Below, in pieces: positions 25,724 through 34,108 of a stretch of 39,080 nt of DNA. The notes beneath the pieces are model-generated. The model did not search any database. It was not told the origin of the DNA and saw nothing but the letters and a program-made list of their open reading frames with translations. The stretch covers positions 1 through 39,080 of the forward strand of contig JAISAQ010000085.1 in assembly GCA_031266775.1 (NCBI GenBank), in the 5' to 3' direction. The translations under genes were made by a program, and so were the position numbers. The first letter of the stretch is position 1. Each line of letters opens with the position of its first letter. Origin of the DNA: Treponema sp. (lineage in GTDB: Bacteria > Spirochaetota > Spirochaetia > Treponematales > Breznakiellaceae).

Positions 25724-25797
25724 GCGGCGGAATCACCGCCGCCGTTCTGCCGGGCGGCGTCCGCGCCACCCGTATTTTTTTATTGAACAACTTCCGC
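25724..25797. repeat. Hairpin and palindrome half-site in the permease/binding-protein gap
   Basis: GCGGCGG (25724-25730) and CCGCCGC (25736-25742) form a perfect 7-bp hairpin. Bases 25797-25782 read GCGGAAGTTGTTCAAT on the minus strand, a third copy of the 16-mer that starts the elements at 1309 and 14317, here without the second arm. Nothing else is seen in this 115-base gap. Confidence 0.55.
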
Positions 25798-25817
25798 TTA
25801 AAAACACGCGCAATGGT

Positions 25818-26558
25818 TCACGGTGTTGTACGAAAAGGCCGGAGACACCGGTCCGTCGCCGACCGGGGCGCGCGGGCCGCGCTGCCTGAGCCGTAACGGC
25901 GCTCCAGCGCCCTGAAACAGCGCTCAAAAAGAAACGAGAGCGCGACGAACAATACCGCCACGTCAAAATACGCTTCCAGTTTGTGCATCGAATGGTTGCC
26001 CAGAAGCTTTGCGCGCTCAAGCACGTCCACGATCCCCATTGCCGAAGCCAGGGCCGTATCGGAAAGCGCCGCCGTCAAAAGCCGCCCCGCCGAAGGAATC
26101 GCGATAACAACCATCTGCGGAATGATCACCCGGAGGTAGACTTGCGGCCTTGAAAGCCCCACGGAAGCCGCCGCGTCCCACTGATCCCTGGGCACGGCAA
26201 GCGCCGCCGACCGTATCATTTCGGACGCGAATCCTCCTACATTGAACGCGTAGGCAATCAGCACGAACAGCAGCTTGCTTGAACGGGTAATATCGATGCC
26301 CAGAGGTAAAAGAAGCAGGGGAAGCCCGTAATAAACAACAAAAAGCTGGATGAAAATCGGAGTTCCCCTGATAAACGACACCATAACCGCGGAAATTTCA
26401 CGCAAAACGGGAATTTTTTCGACGCGGGCCGCGGCAAAAAGCATGCCTATAACCAGCCCCGCGCCCGCCGAAACCGCCACAATAAGAAGGGTCACCGGCA
26501 GCATGGACGCTATTTTGGGAAAATACTCAAAGACATACTTCCACTCAAAGGAAACCAT
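25818..26558 (-). CDS. Polar amino-acid-type ABC transporter permease, first gene of the nif-like operon
   Basis: A 246-residue inner-membrane protein. Hydrophobic segments are clear at about residues 18-42 (MLPVTLLIVAVSAGAGLVIGM), 65-85, 90-115 and near 200. FIRGTPIFIQLFVVYYGLP and EMIRSAALAVPRDQWDAAASVG are diagnostic of the HisM/GlnP family, the second being the ATPase-contact loop. The last 25 residues, GSGSAARAPRSATDRCLRPF and beyond, look like a frame-extended tail rather than conserved sequence. The ATG at 26558 is preceded by CAGGAT. An A+T-rich promoter region lies upstream. The gene starts the minus-strand operon that runs to the NifH-like gene. Confidence 0.9.
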   Translation of the reverse strand: MVSFEWKYVFEYFPKIASMLPVTLLIVAVSAGAGLVIGMLFAAARVEKIPVLREISAVMVSFIRGTPIFIQLFVVYYGLPLLLLPLGIDITRSSKLLFVLIAYAFNVGGFASEMIRSAALAVPRDQWDAAASVGLSRPQVYLRVIIPQMVVIAIPSAGRLLTAALSDTALASAMGIVDVLERAKLLGNHSMHKLEAYFDVAVLFVALSFLFERCFRALERRYGSGSAARAPRSATDRCLRPFRTTP

Positions 26559-26609
26559 ATCCTGTTCAACCGCCTTTTATATAGTAAACATACCAAAATA
26601 CTTATATTA

Positions 26610-26624
26610 AATCCATATCGGATT
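26610..26624. promoter_or_regulatory. Small inverted repeat, possible operator of the nif-like operon
   Basis: AATCC (26610-26614), five bases, then GGATT (26620-26624), in the A+T-rich leader about 52 bases before the first start codon. The position suits a repressor or activator site, but the arms are short and no matching regulator gene is in the window. Confidence 0.3.
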
Positions 26625-26629
26625 ACTAT

Positions 26630-26658
26630 GTGTTATCATACAAAAAAAATTTTGTCAA
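26630..26658 (-). promoter_or_regulatory. Candidate promoter of the transporter/nif-like operon
   Basis: On the minus strand a perfect TTGACA (26658-26653) is followed after 17 bases by TAACAC (26635-26630), a weak -10; TATGAT lies closer, at 26640-26635. The spacer contains eight T. Other A+T-rich hexamers downstream could also act as -10 boxes, so the exact start is uncertain. Confidence 0.4.
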
Positions 26659-26704
26659 TAGAGATAGTTCCAAAACAGTCGAATTACATAAAATGCAAGA
26701 ATTT

Positions 26705-26830
26705 AACCACAGACTTCACGGACAGAACGGACTTTTATTTTCAAATGTATGAACTTGTTCCAAAAAAATGAAGTTTTGGAACAGCCTCGTATAGTTTGTC
26801 CGTGTTGGTCTGTGCCTGTCCGTGGTCGTT
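26705..26830. repeat. Dispersed intergenic element, left copy
   Basis: The stretch opens with ACCACAGACTTCACGGACAG and closes with a near-complementary GTCTGTGCCTGTCCGTGGT, so it is an imperfect inverted repeat of about 125 bp. Inside lies a perfect 10-bp hairpin, TGTTCCAAAA (26756-26765) with TTTTGGAACA (26774-26783); a half copy GTTCCAAAACAG is at 26667. Bases 26714-26750 recur in inverted orientation at 28414-28452. No gene is seen here. Confidence 0.6.
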
Positions 26831-26901
26831 TTGAATTCGGAATTATTGCCCGCGGTCCTTTTTCTGTACACGAACCCGCGGCATGTGGTATACTGTATAT
26901 T

Positions 26902-27219
<318 letters not shown>

Positions 27220-27436
27220 CGGCAACGGGCATACAGGCGGCATGGTGGTTCCCTCGGCGCTGTTGGGTCCTGCCGGCCTGCCCATGCCCATGCCCGCCCG
27301 GGGAAGCCTCGTAAAGACGGCATATACGTTCCGGGGCTGGAATACCCAGGCAAACGGGTCCGGCGCGGACTACGCCGCGGGCGGTTCCTACGCCTTTGCC
27401 GCCGATACTACCCTCTATGCCAAGTGGAAGGTCGAC

Positions 27437-28195
27437 TGGATCGGCATCGACGGAACGGCCTCCGCCTTTGATACTTCCGCCATCTATGGTATCGCCTACG
27501 GCAGTGGGAAGTTCGTCGCGGTCGGGTATGAAGGCATGGCATGGTCCACCGACGGAGAAACGTGGACCGGCATCGATGGAACGGCCTCCACCTTTGGTAC
27601 TTCCTTGATCTATAGCATCGCCTGGGGCGGCGGGAAGTTCGTCGCGGGCGGGAGTAACGGCAAAATGGCCAGGTCCGCCGACGGGGTAGACTGGACCGGC
27701 ATCAACGGAACGGCCTCCACTTTTGATACTACTCTCATCAATGGTATCGCCTGGGGCGGCGGGAAATTCGTCGCGGTCGGGCCTAACGGCCACATGGCCT
27801 ATTCCGGCGACGGCGGGGTAACGTGGACCGGTATCGACGGAACGACATCCACCTTCGGTTCTTCTTCCAATATCTATGGCATCGCCTGGGGCGGCGGGAA
27901 GTTCGTCGCAGGCGGGATGTACGGCAAAATGGCCTGGTCCGGCAACGGGGCAGATTGGACCGGCATCGACGGAACGGCCTCCACCTTTGGTACTTCCACC
28001 ATCACTAGCATCGCCTGGGGCGGCAGGAAATTTGTCGCGGCCGGGGGTTATGGCAAAATAGCCTATTCCGGCAATGGAGAAACGTGGACCGGCATCGATG
28101 GAGCGGGCTCCACCTTTAGTACTTCCCAGATCAACGGCATCGCCTACGGCGGCGGGAAGTTCGTCGCGGTCGGGAGTAACGGCAAAATGGCCAGG
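27437..28195 (+). repeat. Six in-frame tandem repeats of about 126-132 bp
   Basis: DNA-level repeats encode the blades of the lipoprotein. Units share segments such as TGGACCGGCATCGACGG and CGGCGGGAAGTTCGTCGC with few changes, so expansion or loss by recombination is plausible. The spacing varies slightly (a GG insertion in unit 3, an added Ser in unit 4). Confidence 0.85.
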
Positions 28196-28310
28196 CACGA
28201 GCACCCATAAGGAGGAAGAAAGACGGAACCCCGCCCGCAGACGGGCCGGCGCTTACGGGACCCTCCGGAAGCTTCAGTTTTTGGAAGCGGCTTTAGTTTG
28301 GAAGAAATTG

Positions 28311-28452
28311 TAACCGCGGAGGACGGGCAATACGCAGAGCGCATTGCCTGAGAGTTACACGGAATCAAGAAAGGATTTGTTTCGAAAACTCCGTGTTCCT
28401 CCGTGGACAACATATACATTTGAAACTAAAAAAGTCCGTTTTGTCCGTGAGG
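28311..28452. repeat. Dispersed intergenic element, right copy (inverted)
   Basis: The 332-base gap after the repeat lipoprotein holds no gene. It contains AACCGCGGAGGAC (28312 on), later answered by CTCCGTGTTCCTCCGTGG (28390-28406). Bases 28414-28452 are the inverted copy of 26714-26750, with roughly 35 matches plus a 2-base gap. Motifs of the form ACCRCGGAGGAC with complementary CCTCCGTGG are common in dispersed bacterial intergenic repeats. Confidence 0.6.
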
Positions 28453-28453
28453 G

Positions 28454-28480
28454 CGAACCGAAGGTTCGTTGTGGTTTTTT
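28454..28480 (+). terminator. Possible terminator after the repeat lipoprotein
   Basis: CGAACC (28454-28459), loop GAA, GGTTCG (28463-28468), then six T at 28475-28480 after a 6-base gap. The stem is short, so this is a weak candidate. On the minus strand it could also end the CHASE2 gene, but no T-run is seen there. Confidence 0.35.
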
Positions 28481-28542
28481 CTTTTTCTTCCCTTTTTCTT
28501 TGACTTTTTTGACCTTGCGGTAAATTTCTTCTCCTTTGGTGT

Positions 28543-30792
28543 TTACGGCCCCGGCCGGGCCGTTACCGGAAGTTCGTAAAAACATGTCTTTTCTTCCCCG
28601 CCGCCTTCCCGGACGGATGTCAAAGAATGAAGTTTTCGTACAGGAACGCTGAGGGGTTCCCTCACAGGCTCGGTAATGAGGACGCGGGAATGGTACCGCC
28701 CCGTAAGCCCGGCAAGAACGCGCGAACGGACAACGGGGCTGCCGCAGGCGGTGTAACCGGTCATGACGGACCAAAAGAACAGGCATTCCCCATAGTCCAT
28801 GCCCAAACGCCAGGAAAGGCCGGAATGCAGGCGGAACAGTTCCGCGACAAAACCCGCCGCCTTGACGGCAGGATGCCCTATTCCGGCGCCCGGATCGCCG
28901 GAATAGGGGCTTTCCCCCTTTAGTCCGTCAAGGCAGACACGTTCCAGGGGAGAGCCAAAACAGGCAATAACCATGTCCTTTTCATACCCCAGAATCACCG
29001 CGCCTGACTTCTTTAAAACCGCGGACACTTCCTCCCTGAATTGTTCCAGCAAAACAGCAACCGCGGCCGGATCGCCCCGATCCTCCACGGCAAGCAGCGC
29101 GGGGTCTTTTACGGCCATTACCGCCGCCCGGGCGCGTATACGTTCCCGCGGCAGGGGCCGGCCCTTTCGTATCAGCTGTTTCAGCCAAGGCTTTCCGGCG
29201 GCGTTTCCGTAGGCGCGCCTGAAGGAAGACGCGCCCTGGACGGTCACAATAAGGGAACCGGCCCAGAAAACCAGAATCCCGGCGAAGGCCGGCGCGGCGG
29301 GAAGAAGGGGATCTATCCAACAGCCTGAAAACACGAAATACCACGAAAAGACAAAGGCCAGAAGGGCGCCGGAAACGGGGGCCGCCGCAAGGCATACCGC
29401 CTGACGAAGCCGCGACGCCCCGGCTATGGCAAGAAACGCCGCGAAGAGGGACCAGAAAAGAACGTGTACCCTTCTGGCGGGAACGGCAGAGCGGCCGCTT
29501 ATGAGCGCCGAGGCAAGCCGTGCCGAAGGTTCCGGATCGTTTCCCATGACGCACAGGGACGATTCAAGTTCCCTCTCCATGCCGGAGCGCAGCGCGGTAA
29601 ACGTACTATGGGCGTCCCGCAGTTTTTGAAAAGCCCCTATCAATTCATCACGAAAATCCGCAAGCCGGGAGATTCCCCCTTCGTCAAGATCTTCGGTGGC
29701 GATAAGCTCCTCATAGCCGCCGACCAGGACCGCCTCGGAAGGGCCCGAAAAAAAATCCTCAAGGCTCCTCGCGTACCCGGCCCGCGACGCCTTCCACGCA
29801 TCCTTTGTTTCCGCCGACGGACGGGCGAGCATGTCCTCCCGGAGCGCCTCGCTGTAATCGTAGAGGTACAGGGGAGCGTTTTCAGGCGGAAGGGCCGAAT
29901 AGATCCCAAGCCCTTCGGCTTCACCCAAAAGACCCCGCAGGGCCCGGTCCGCGTCCCGGTAGCGGGTAAAGGCCGCAAGGGGCATGCGCCTGTAACCGGC
30001 GCATTGTTCAATGAGCACGGCCCCGTCACGGTCCAGAGGAATAATCATTTCGCTGTTTCCGTTCCGCCCGGCAAGCACGGGGCCGTATTCGGTGTATTCA
30101 AGACCGGAAGAATACGCGCCGGAAGAAGGATCATTCCGCTTTTTTTTGAGGGCGGTGTATACGGCGTGTTCCGAGCCGTCGGGGAACACGGGAACCACGC
30201 GCCGCAGCACGCCGTCCCTGTCGGGCCGGGGGCGGAGATCGCCGGAGCGGAAAAAAGCGCCGAAGGCTTCAGCCTCCTTTTCAAGCTGAACCGAAGAGGT
30301 ATCCCGGTCTATAAGAGCCGCGCCAAGCCGTTCCTTTCCCCGTTCAGCAAGGCCCACAAGTTCCCCGACATAACGGTCCGCGTCCCGGGGAGAAACGGAG
30401 CCCGTCCGTATCGCCTCAAAAAGATTGCGGATATTTCTTCCAAGCAACAGGAATTCCTCGTCAAGACGCCGGCGCATCTGGTCTTCGTCCCCGTTTTCCA
30501 CGGAGGAAAATCCCAGCACCGGAACTTCAAGCACAAGGCTCTCCGCGTCAAATTCGATAAGGGCGTCCAGAACACAGACCACCGTCCCGCTTTCCGTACT
30601 GTCTCCGGTATCGATGAGCAGTATTTCACGGGGCACAATGGCGGCCGGGCGGCGGCCGGCAAGAAAATCGTAGTAAAAACCGAGCCTGGGCCCCCTTAAA
30701 ACGTATTCCAGAAGAAACGCCGACAGGGCCGCCGAGGCAAAGGCGATGAAGAGAATCAAAAGGTATTTTTTCGGGGTAATGAAGGCGGACAT
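28543..30792 (-). CDS. CHASE2-domain membrane protein with degenerate adenylate-cyclase-like domain
   Basis: A 749-residue protein. A first membrane helix (about 9-30) precedes a large extracytoplasmic region of CHASE2 type (ILLIDTGDSTESGTVVCVLDALIEF; LVLEVPVLGFS) to about residue 430. Three hydrophobic segments follow (about 440-520), then a cytoplasmic domain with the outline of class III nucleotide cyclases: VLLEQFREEVSAVLKKSGAVILGYEKDMVIACFGSP, then LSWRLGMDYGECLFFWSV and ACGSPVVRSRVLAGL. The first metal-binding Asp region, normally FADIRGFT, reads AVKDPALL, and the usual GDxVNxAARL segment reads GSPVVRSRVL. So cyclase activity is doubtful and it may be a receptor or allosteric partner. 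It is divergent from the lipoprotein at 30897. AAAGG directly abuts the ATG, an unusually short spacing. Confidence 0.78.
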   Translation of the reverse strand: MSAFITPKKYLLILFIAFASAALSAFLLEYVLRGPRLGFYYDFLAGRRPAAIVPREILLIDTGDSTESGTVVCVLDALIEFDAESLVLEVPVLGFSSVENGDEDQMRRRLDEEFLLLGRNIRNLFEAIRTGSVSPRDADRYVGELVGLAERGKERLGAALIDRDTSSVQLEKEAEAFGAFFRSGDLRPRPDRDGVLRRVVPVFPDGSEHAVYTALKKKRNDPSSGAYSSGLEYTEYGPVLAGRNGNSEMIIPLDRDGAVLIEQCAGYRRMPLAAFTRYRDADRALRGLLGEAEGLGIYSALPPENAPLYLYDYSEALREDMLARPSAETKDAWKASRAGYARSLEDFFSGPSEAVLVGGYEELIATEDLDEGGISRLADFRDELIGAFQKLRDAHSTFTALRSGMERELESSLCVMGNDPEPSARLASALISGRSAVPARRVHVLFWSLFAAFLAIAGASRLRQAVCLAAAPVSGALLAFVFSWYFVFSGCWIDPLLPAAPAFAGILVFWAGSLIVTVQGASSFRRAYGNAAGKPWLKQLIRKGRPLPRERIRARAAVMAVKDPALLAVEDRGDPAAVAVLLEQFREEVSAVLKKSGAVILGYEKDMVIACFGSPLERVCLDGLKGESPYSGDPGAGIGHPAVKAAGFVAELFRLHSGLSWRLGMDYGECLFFWSVMTGYTACGSPVVRSRVLAGLTGRYHSRVLITEPVREPLSVPVRKLHSLTSVREGGGEEKTCFYELPVTARPGP

Positions 30793-30844
30793 CCTTTATT
30801 TTTCGGCGTATTTACGGACATCCAAAAGTCTTTCCCCACACTCT

Positions 30845-30876
30845 TTGGCGGGGTGTTTTTTTATCCGAAATATAAT
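30845..30876 (+). promoter_or_regulatory. Candidate promoter of the DUF4398-type lipoprotein operon
   Basis: A perfect TATAAT at 30871-30876 lies 20 bases before the start codon. The best -35 match, TTGGCG at 30845-30850, is 20 bases away, longer than usual, so the -35 is uncertain. Confidence 0.4.
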
Positions 30877-30896
30877 ATAGTAATGAAGGAGAAAAT

Positions 30897-31499
30897 ATGA
30901 AATCATTACCGGTAAAACGTACCGCAAAAGCCGCGGCGGTTCTTTTTGTGATCTTCGCCGTGTTTTTCGCGGCGGCCTGCGCGAAGCCTCCCACGGAAGA
31001 AATGGACGCGGCTGCCTCCGCGGTTACCATGGCGGAAAACGATCCCGGCGCGGTTACCTACGCGGCGGGGACCCTTGCCAGGGCCAGGGACGCCCTTAAC
31101 CGCATGCGGACAGAGGCGGAAGCCAGGCGTTACGACGCCGCGAAAACCTTTGCCGCCGAGGCGGTAAGCGCCGCCGAAAAGGCCATCGCCGACGGCAGAA
31201 CCGGGGCGGAAAGTGCCAGGGAAGACGCCGCGAGTCTTGTCGCCGGCCTTAAAGACTCCATTTCCGGAACCGAAAATTCCATCAGGACAGCCAAACGGGC
31301 GGGAAATTTACAAGTCGATTTTAACGCCGTAGATCAGGATTTCGAGACGGCGCGGCGGACGGCGGATCAGGCCGAAGTGAGCCTTTCAGGCGGTAATTAC
31401 GCCGATGCCCTTGAAAAAGGACGAAACGCGCGGGGAATTCTTGGGGATATCGACGCCCGCCTTTCATCGGCGGCAACCGCGGTTTCCCGGAAAAAGTAA
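30897..31499 (+). CDS. DUF4398-type lipoprotein
   Basis: A 200-residue protein; AAGGAG lies 6 bases before the ATG. The signal peptide ends in the lipobox AAAC (Cys28). The mature part is rich in Ala, Glu, Asp and Lys with helical heptad-like spacing (AASAVTMAENDPGAVTYAAGTLARARDALNRM), the pattern of DUF4398 lipoproteins common in spirochaetes and proteobacteria. Probably a periplasmic or outer-membrane coiled-coil protein of unknown role. The next gene starts 3 bases after its stop. Confidence 0.82.
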   Translation: MKSLPVKRTAKAAAVLFVIFAVFFAAACAKPPTEEMDAAASAVTMAENDPGAVTYAAGTLARARDALNRMRTEAEARRYDAAKTFAAEAVSAAEKAIADGRTGAESAREDAASLVAGLKDSISGTENSIRTAKRAGNLQVDFNAVDQDFETARRTADQAEVSLSGGNYADALEKGRNARGILGDIDARLSSAATAVSRKK

Positions 31500-31502
31500 G
31501 CC

Positions 31503-33032
31503 ATGGCCGGGTTTCTTGACAAACTGTTTTCCCTTTTCGGCGTAAACGACGATCCCGAAGCGGGCAAAAAAAAGCTCGTCAAACAGCTTGCCAAAGATCT
31601 TTCCGGCAACCGCTTTGCGCGTTATTACCGCGTCAAATCACAGGAAATAGACGGCAGCTTCGGAAAATTTTTTTTCGAGGTGTATAAAATCATTTCCCCC
31701 GCGCAGATCCTCATGCAGAACGCCGCCAAATCGGCGCAGTTAAAACAGGTAACGGCCGAGGCCTTTCTGGACAAGAACCTCCTTGAAATGCGGCGGCGCA
31801 TCGACGCCGAAACAATAGAGACAGACGCCAAAACCATCCAGATCAAGGATCTTGCCGCCCGCGTCAAGCAGGATCTTGCCGCCTTTTCCGCCGCCTTCGA
31901 CAGCGAATACTGCGCCGCCATAGACCGCTGCTACAACCTCATTCTCGCGTTCGGCGCGTTCAGCGCGTTCGACTTCTTTTTTGTGCTGAAAAAATTCGAC
32001 GCGAATATTACCGAACGCAATTTTACCTATCAGCCGAAATTCTCTCCGGTGCGGGGGGAATATTTGTCCGAAGATCTCAAAGACTTTCTTGATGTCTCTT
32101 TCGCCGTAGATCCCGATCAGGACTGGAAAAACGCGTTCAGGGTTCTTAAAATCTACAAGAACGGCGTCGACGTGGCGGCAATAGATCAGTGGAACCGCGT
32201 TCTGGGACAGCTGCGGGAAATACGGAAATCCGGCATGCTGGAACTGATGATACGCCACATTGACGGGAATCCTTCGTGGCAGTACAAGCCCCGGCTTTCC
32301 GACGAGCACATTGCCGAAGCGTACCTCGAAGGCCGGCGGAATGAGGCAAAGGGAGCGGTTGATAAAGTAATCAACGCAAGGCAAAACGCCCAGATAGACG
32401 TCCTTGCCAAAACCATCTTCGCGGGCGCGGAGGTGGACAGGATGAAATATTACAGCGAAAAAAACAGCGCGCTTTACACGAAAAAAAATTTTGACGGTTT
32501 TGTGCATGCCCGCGCCCTCAACTACCTCAGGGCCTTTCTTATGGACCATGTCAAAAAGAACATACGGGAACTGTGCGACATACTTCTTGTCCGGGGCCAG
32601 TGGACCGCCCCGGTGCTTGCCCAGCAAATGTCCGAAAGCTTTCACAGCATCATGAGAATTTCCGACGAACTTGTCACCTTTGACGACACCTTTTCGGACG
32701 ACGGTGAAAAGGGCGGACGCCTCAAGGCCGCCATTGTCAAGGCGGACCGCGACAAGAGCCAGGCCCGCTATGTCACGGTGATCCTCAAAAGCGCGAACGA
32801 GGAAGCGGAAGGATTTATTGCCAGGGCGGCGCAGTTTCTTATTTCCATGGGAAAAAATCTCAAGGGACTCATTGAAGATTACCAGAAGGGCCGCCATGAA
32901 CTAATTATGAACTGGAAGGAGCTGGAAGGGGCGTCGGAAATTCCCCTCGGCCGGCGCATGACAGGCACCTATAAAAATATCTACTACTTTGTCCAGATGA
33001 TGCAGTTTTTCGCCGGACCCAGGGAAGAATGA
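31503..33032 (+). CDS. Spirochaete-conserved hypothetical protein (DUF5312-like)
   Basis: A 509-residue soluble protein with no signal peptide or membrane helix. It starts MAGFLDKLFSLFGVNDDPEAG and continues with LVKQLAKDLSGNRFARYYRVK and FGKFFFEVYKIISPAQILMQNAAKS. I associate this with a protein family described from spirochaetes, without known function. Mostly alpha-helical by composition. It sits between a lipoprotein (3 bases upstream) and a sugar kinase (4-base ATGA overlap), so the three genes are one operon. The family assignment is from memory and moderately certain. Confidence 0.72.
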   Translation: MAGFLDKLFSLFGVNDDPEAGKKKLVKQLAKDLSGNRFARYYRVKSQEIDGSFGKFFFEVYKIISPAQILMQNAAKSAQLKQVTAEAFLDKNLLEMRRRIDAETIETDAKTIQIKDLAARVKQDLAAFSAAFDSEYCAAIDRCYNLILAFGAFSAFDFFFVLKKFDANITERNFTYQPKFSPVRGEYLSEDLKDFLDVSFAVDPDQDWKNAFRVLKIYKNGVDVAAIDQWNRVLGQLREIRKSGMLELMIRHIDGNPSWQYKPRLSDEHIAEAYLEGRRNEAKGAVDKVINARQNAQIDVLAKTIFAGAEVDRMKYYSEKNSALYTKKNFDGFVHARALNYLRAFLMDHVKKNIRELCDILLVRGQWTAPVLAQQMSESFHSIMRISDELVTFDDTFSDDGEKGGRLKAAIVKADRDKSQARYVTVILKSANEEAEGFIARAAQFLISMGKNLKGLIEDYQKGRHELIMNWKELEGASEIPLGRRMTGTYKNIYYFVQMMQFFAGPREE

Positions 33033-34024
33033 CCCCTATGGCGGCGCACAACGGGAACGGGGCGCTGGTGCTCACGGTAACCCCCAACCCCGCCATAGAC
33101 CAGACCATACGGGTTGAAAAGTTCTTCCCCGGTGAAATGCACCGGGCCTCTTCGGTGCGCCTGAGCGCCGGGGGCAAGGGGATCAACGTAAGCGCCTGTC
33201 TTTCGTCCTGGGGGATAAGGACTCAGGCGGCGGGTTTTCTGGGCCGGAACAATCAGGCGATTTTTGAAGATCATTTCAGGCGCACGGAAACCGGGGATCT
33301 TTTCATAAGACTCCCCGGAGATACCCGCACCAACATCAAGGTGGTGGACAAAGAAGGCACCACGGACATCAACCTCCCCGGCCCCTCCCCGGAAGCGGAA
33401 GACATAAGGCGGCTTGAAAAACTTGCCGGGGAGGATCTTCCCCCCGGAACCGTCATGGCCGTTCTTTCGGGAAGCCTGCCGCCGTTCTGTTCCCCGGACC
33501 TCTACAAAAACCTTGTGCGCCTTTTCAAAAACAGGGGCTGTTTTGTCATTCTGGACGCCGACGGCCAGGCGCTCCGGGAAGCCCTGCTTTCGGACACGCT
33601 TCCTCATTGCGTCAAACCCAACAAAAACGAACTTTCGCGCTGGGCCGGGCGGGAATTCTCAAGCCTGGAGGAAATCGCGGAAGCGGCGCTGGATCTGCGC
33701 CGCCGGGGCGTGCTTCTTACGGCCGTTTCCATGGGGCAAGACGGCGCCCTTTTCGCGGAAGGGGATCGCATCCTCCACGCGGCGGGAAAGGCGGACTGCG
33801 TATCAGGCACTGTGGGCGCCGGGGACGCCATGGCCGCGGGCATCGCCGCCGCCCTGCTGGAACGGCGGGACGGCCGGGGCACGGAAAACCCCCTTGAACG
33901 CACGGCCCGGCTGGGGACCGCCTTTGCCCTCGCGAAACTCGGTTCGGGCGGCGGGGAAGCGCCCGGAAGAAAAGCCATAGAGGAAGCGGCGGAAAAAGTT
34001 GTCATAAGGGAACTGTTTTTGTAA
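33029..34024 (+). CDS. PfkB-family sugar-phosphate kinase (1-phosphofructokinase type)
   Basis: A 331-residue kinase. Its ATG overlaps the preceding stop as ATGA; a second ATG three codons later is also possible. LTVTPNPAIDQTIRV and LSAGGKGINVSACLSSWG near residues 45-62 are the FruK/LacC-type sugar-binding motifs. KPNKNELSRWAG follows, and SGTVGAGDAMAAGIAAAL near 256-273 contains the catalytic Asp and the anion hole. It phosphorylates fructose-1-phosphate, tagatose-6-phosphate or a similar ketose phosphate with ATP. No PTS gene is nearby, so the exact substrate is open. The C-terminus is complete. Confidence 0.87.
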   Translation: MTPMAAHNGNGALVLTVTPNPAIDQTIRVEKFFPGEMHRASSVRLSAGGKGINVSACLSSWGIRTQAAGFLGRNNQAIFEDHFRRTETGDLFIRLPGDTRTNIKVVDKEGTTDINLPGPSPEAEDIRRLEKLAGEDLPPGTVMAVLSGSLPPFCSPDLYKNLVRLFKNRGCFVILDADGQALREALLSDTLPHCVKPNKNELSRWAGREFSSLEEIAEAALDLRRRGVLLTAVSMGQDGALFAEGDRILHAAGKADCVSGTVGAGDAMAAGIAAALLERRDGRGTENPLERTARLGTAFALAKLGSGGGEAPGRKAIEEAAEKVVIRELFL

Positions 34025-34046
34025 AGGCCGGGCCAATCCTGTCTCC

Positions 34047-34075
34047 TTGAACATTTCCCCTTCCTGGACTACACT
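34047..34075 (+). promoter_or_regulatory. Candidate promoter of nifJ
   Basis: TTGAAC (34047-34052), a 17-base spacer and TACACT (34070-34075). The expected start site near 34082 leaves a short leader with GAGGAAAAG before the ATG at 34109. Confidence 0.5.
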
Positions 34076-34108
34076 GAGACATATCCCACCTTATTATTGA
34101 GGAAAAGA

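Noticed and set aside
27437..28195. Direct repeats as a CRISPR array
   Set aside because: The repeats are in-frame 126-132-bp coding units without unique spacers and continue an open lipoprotein gene. No cas gene is present.
28625..28650. Similarity of AATGAAGTTTT at 28626 to the 26769 hairpin
   Set aside because: The match is only about 11 bases, lies in the coding end of the CHASE2 gene and lacks the partner arm, so chance is sufficient.
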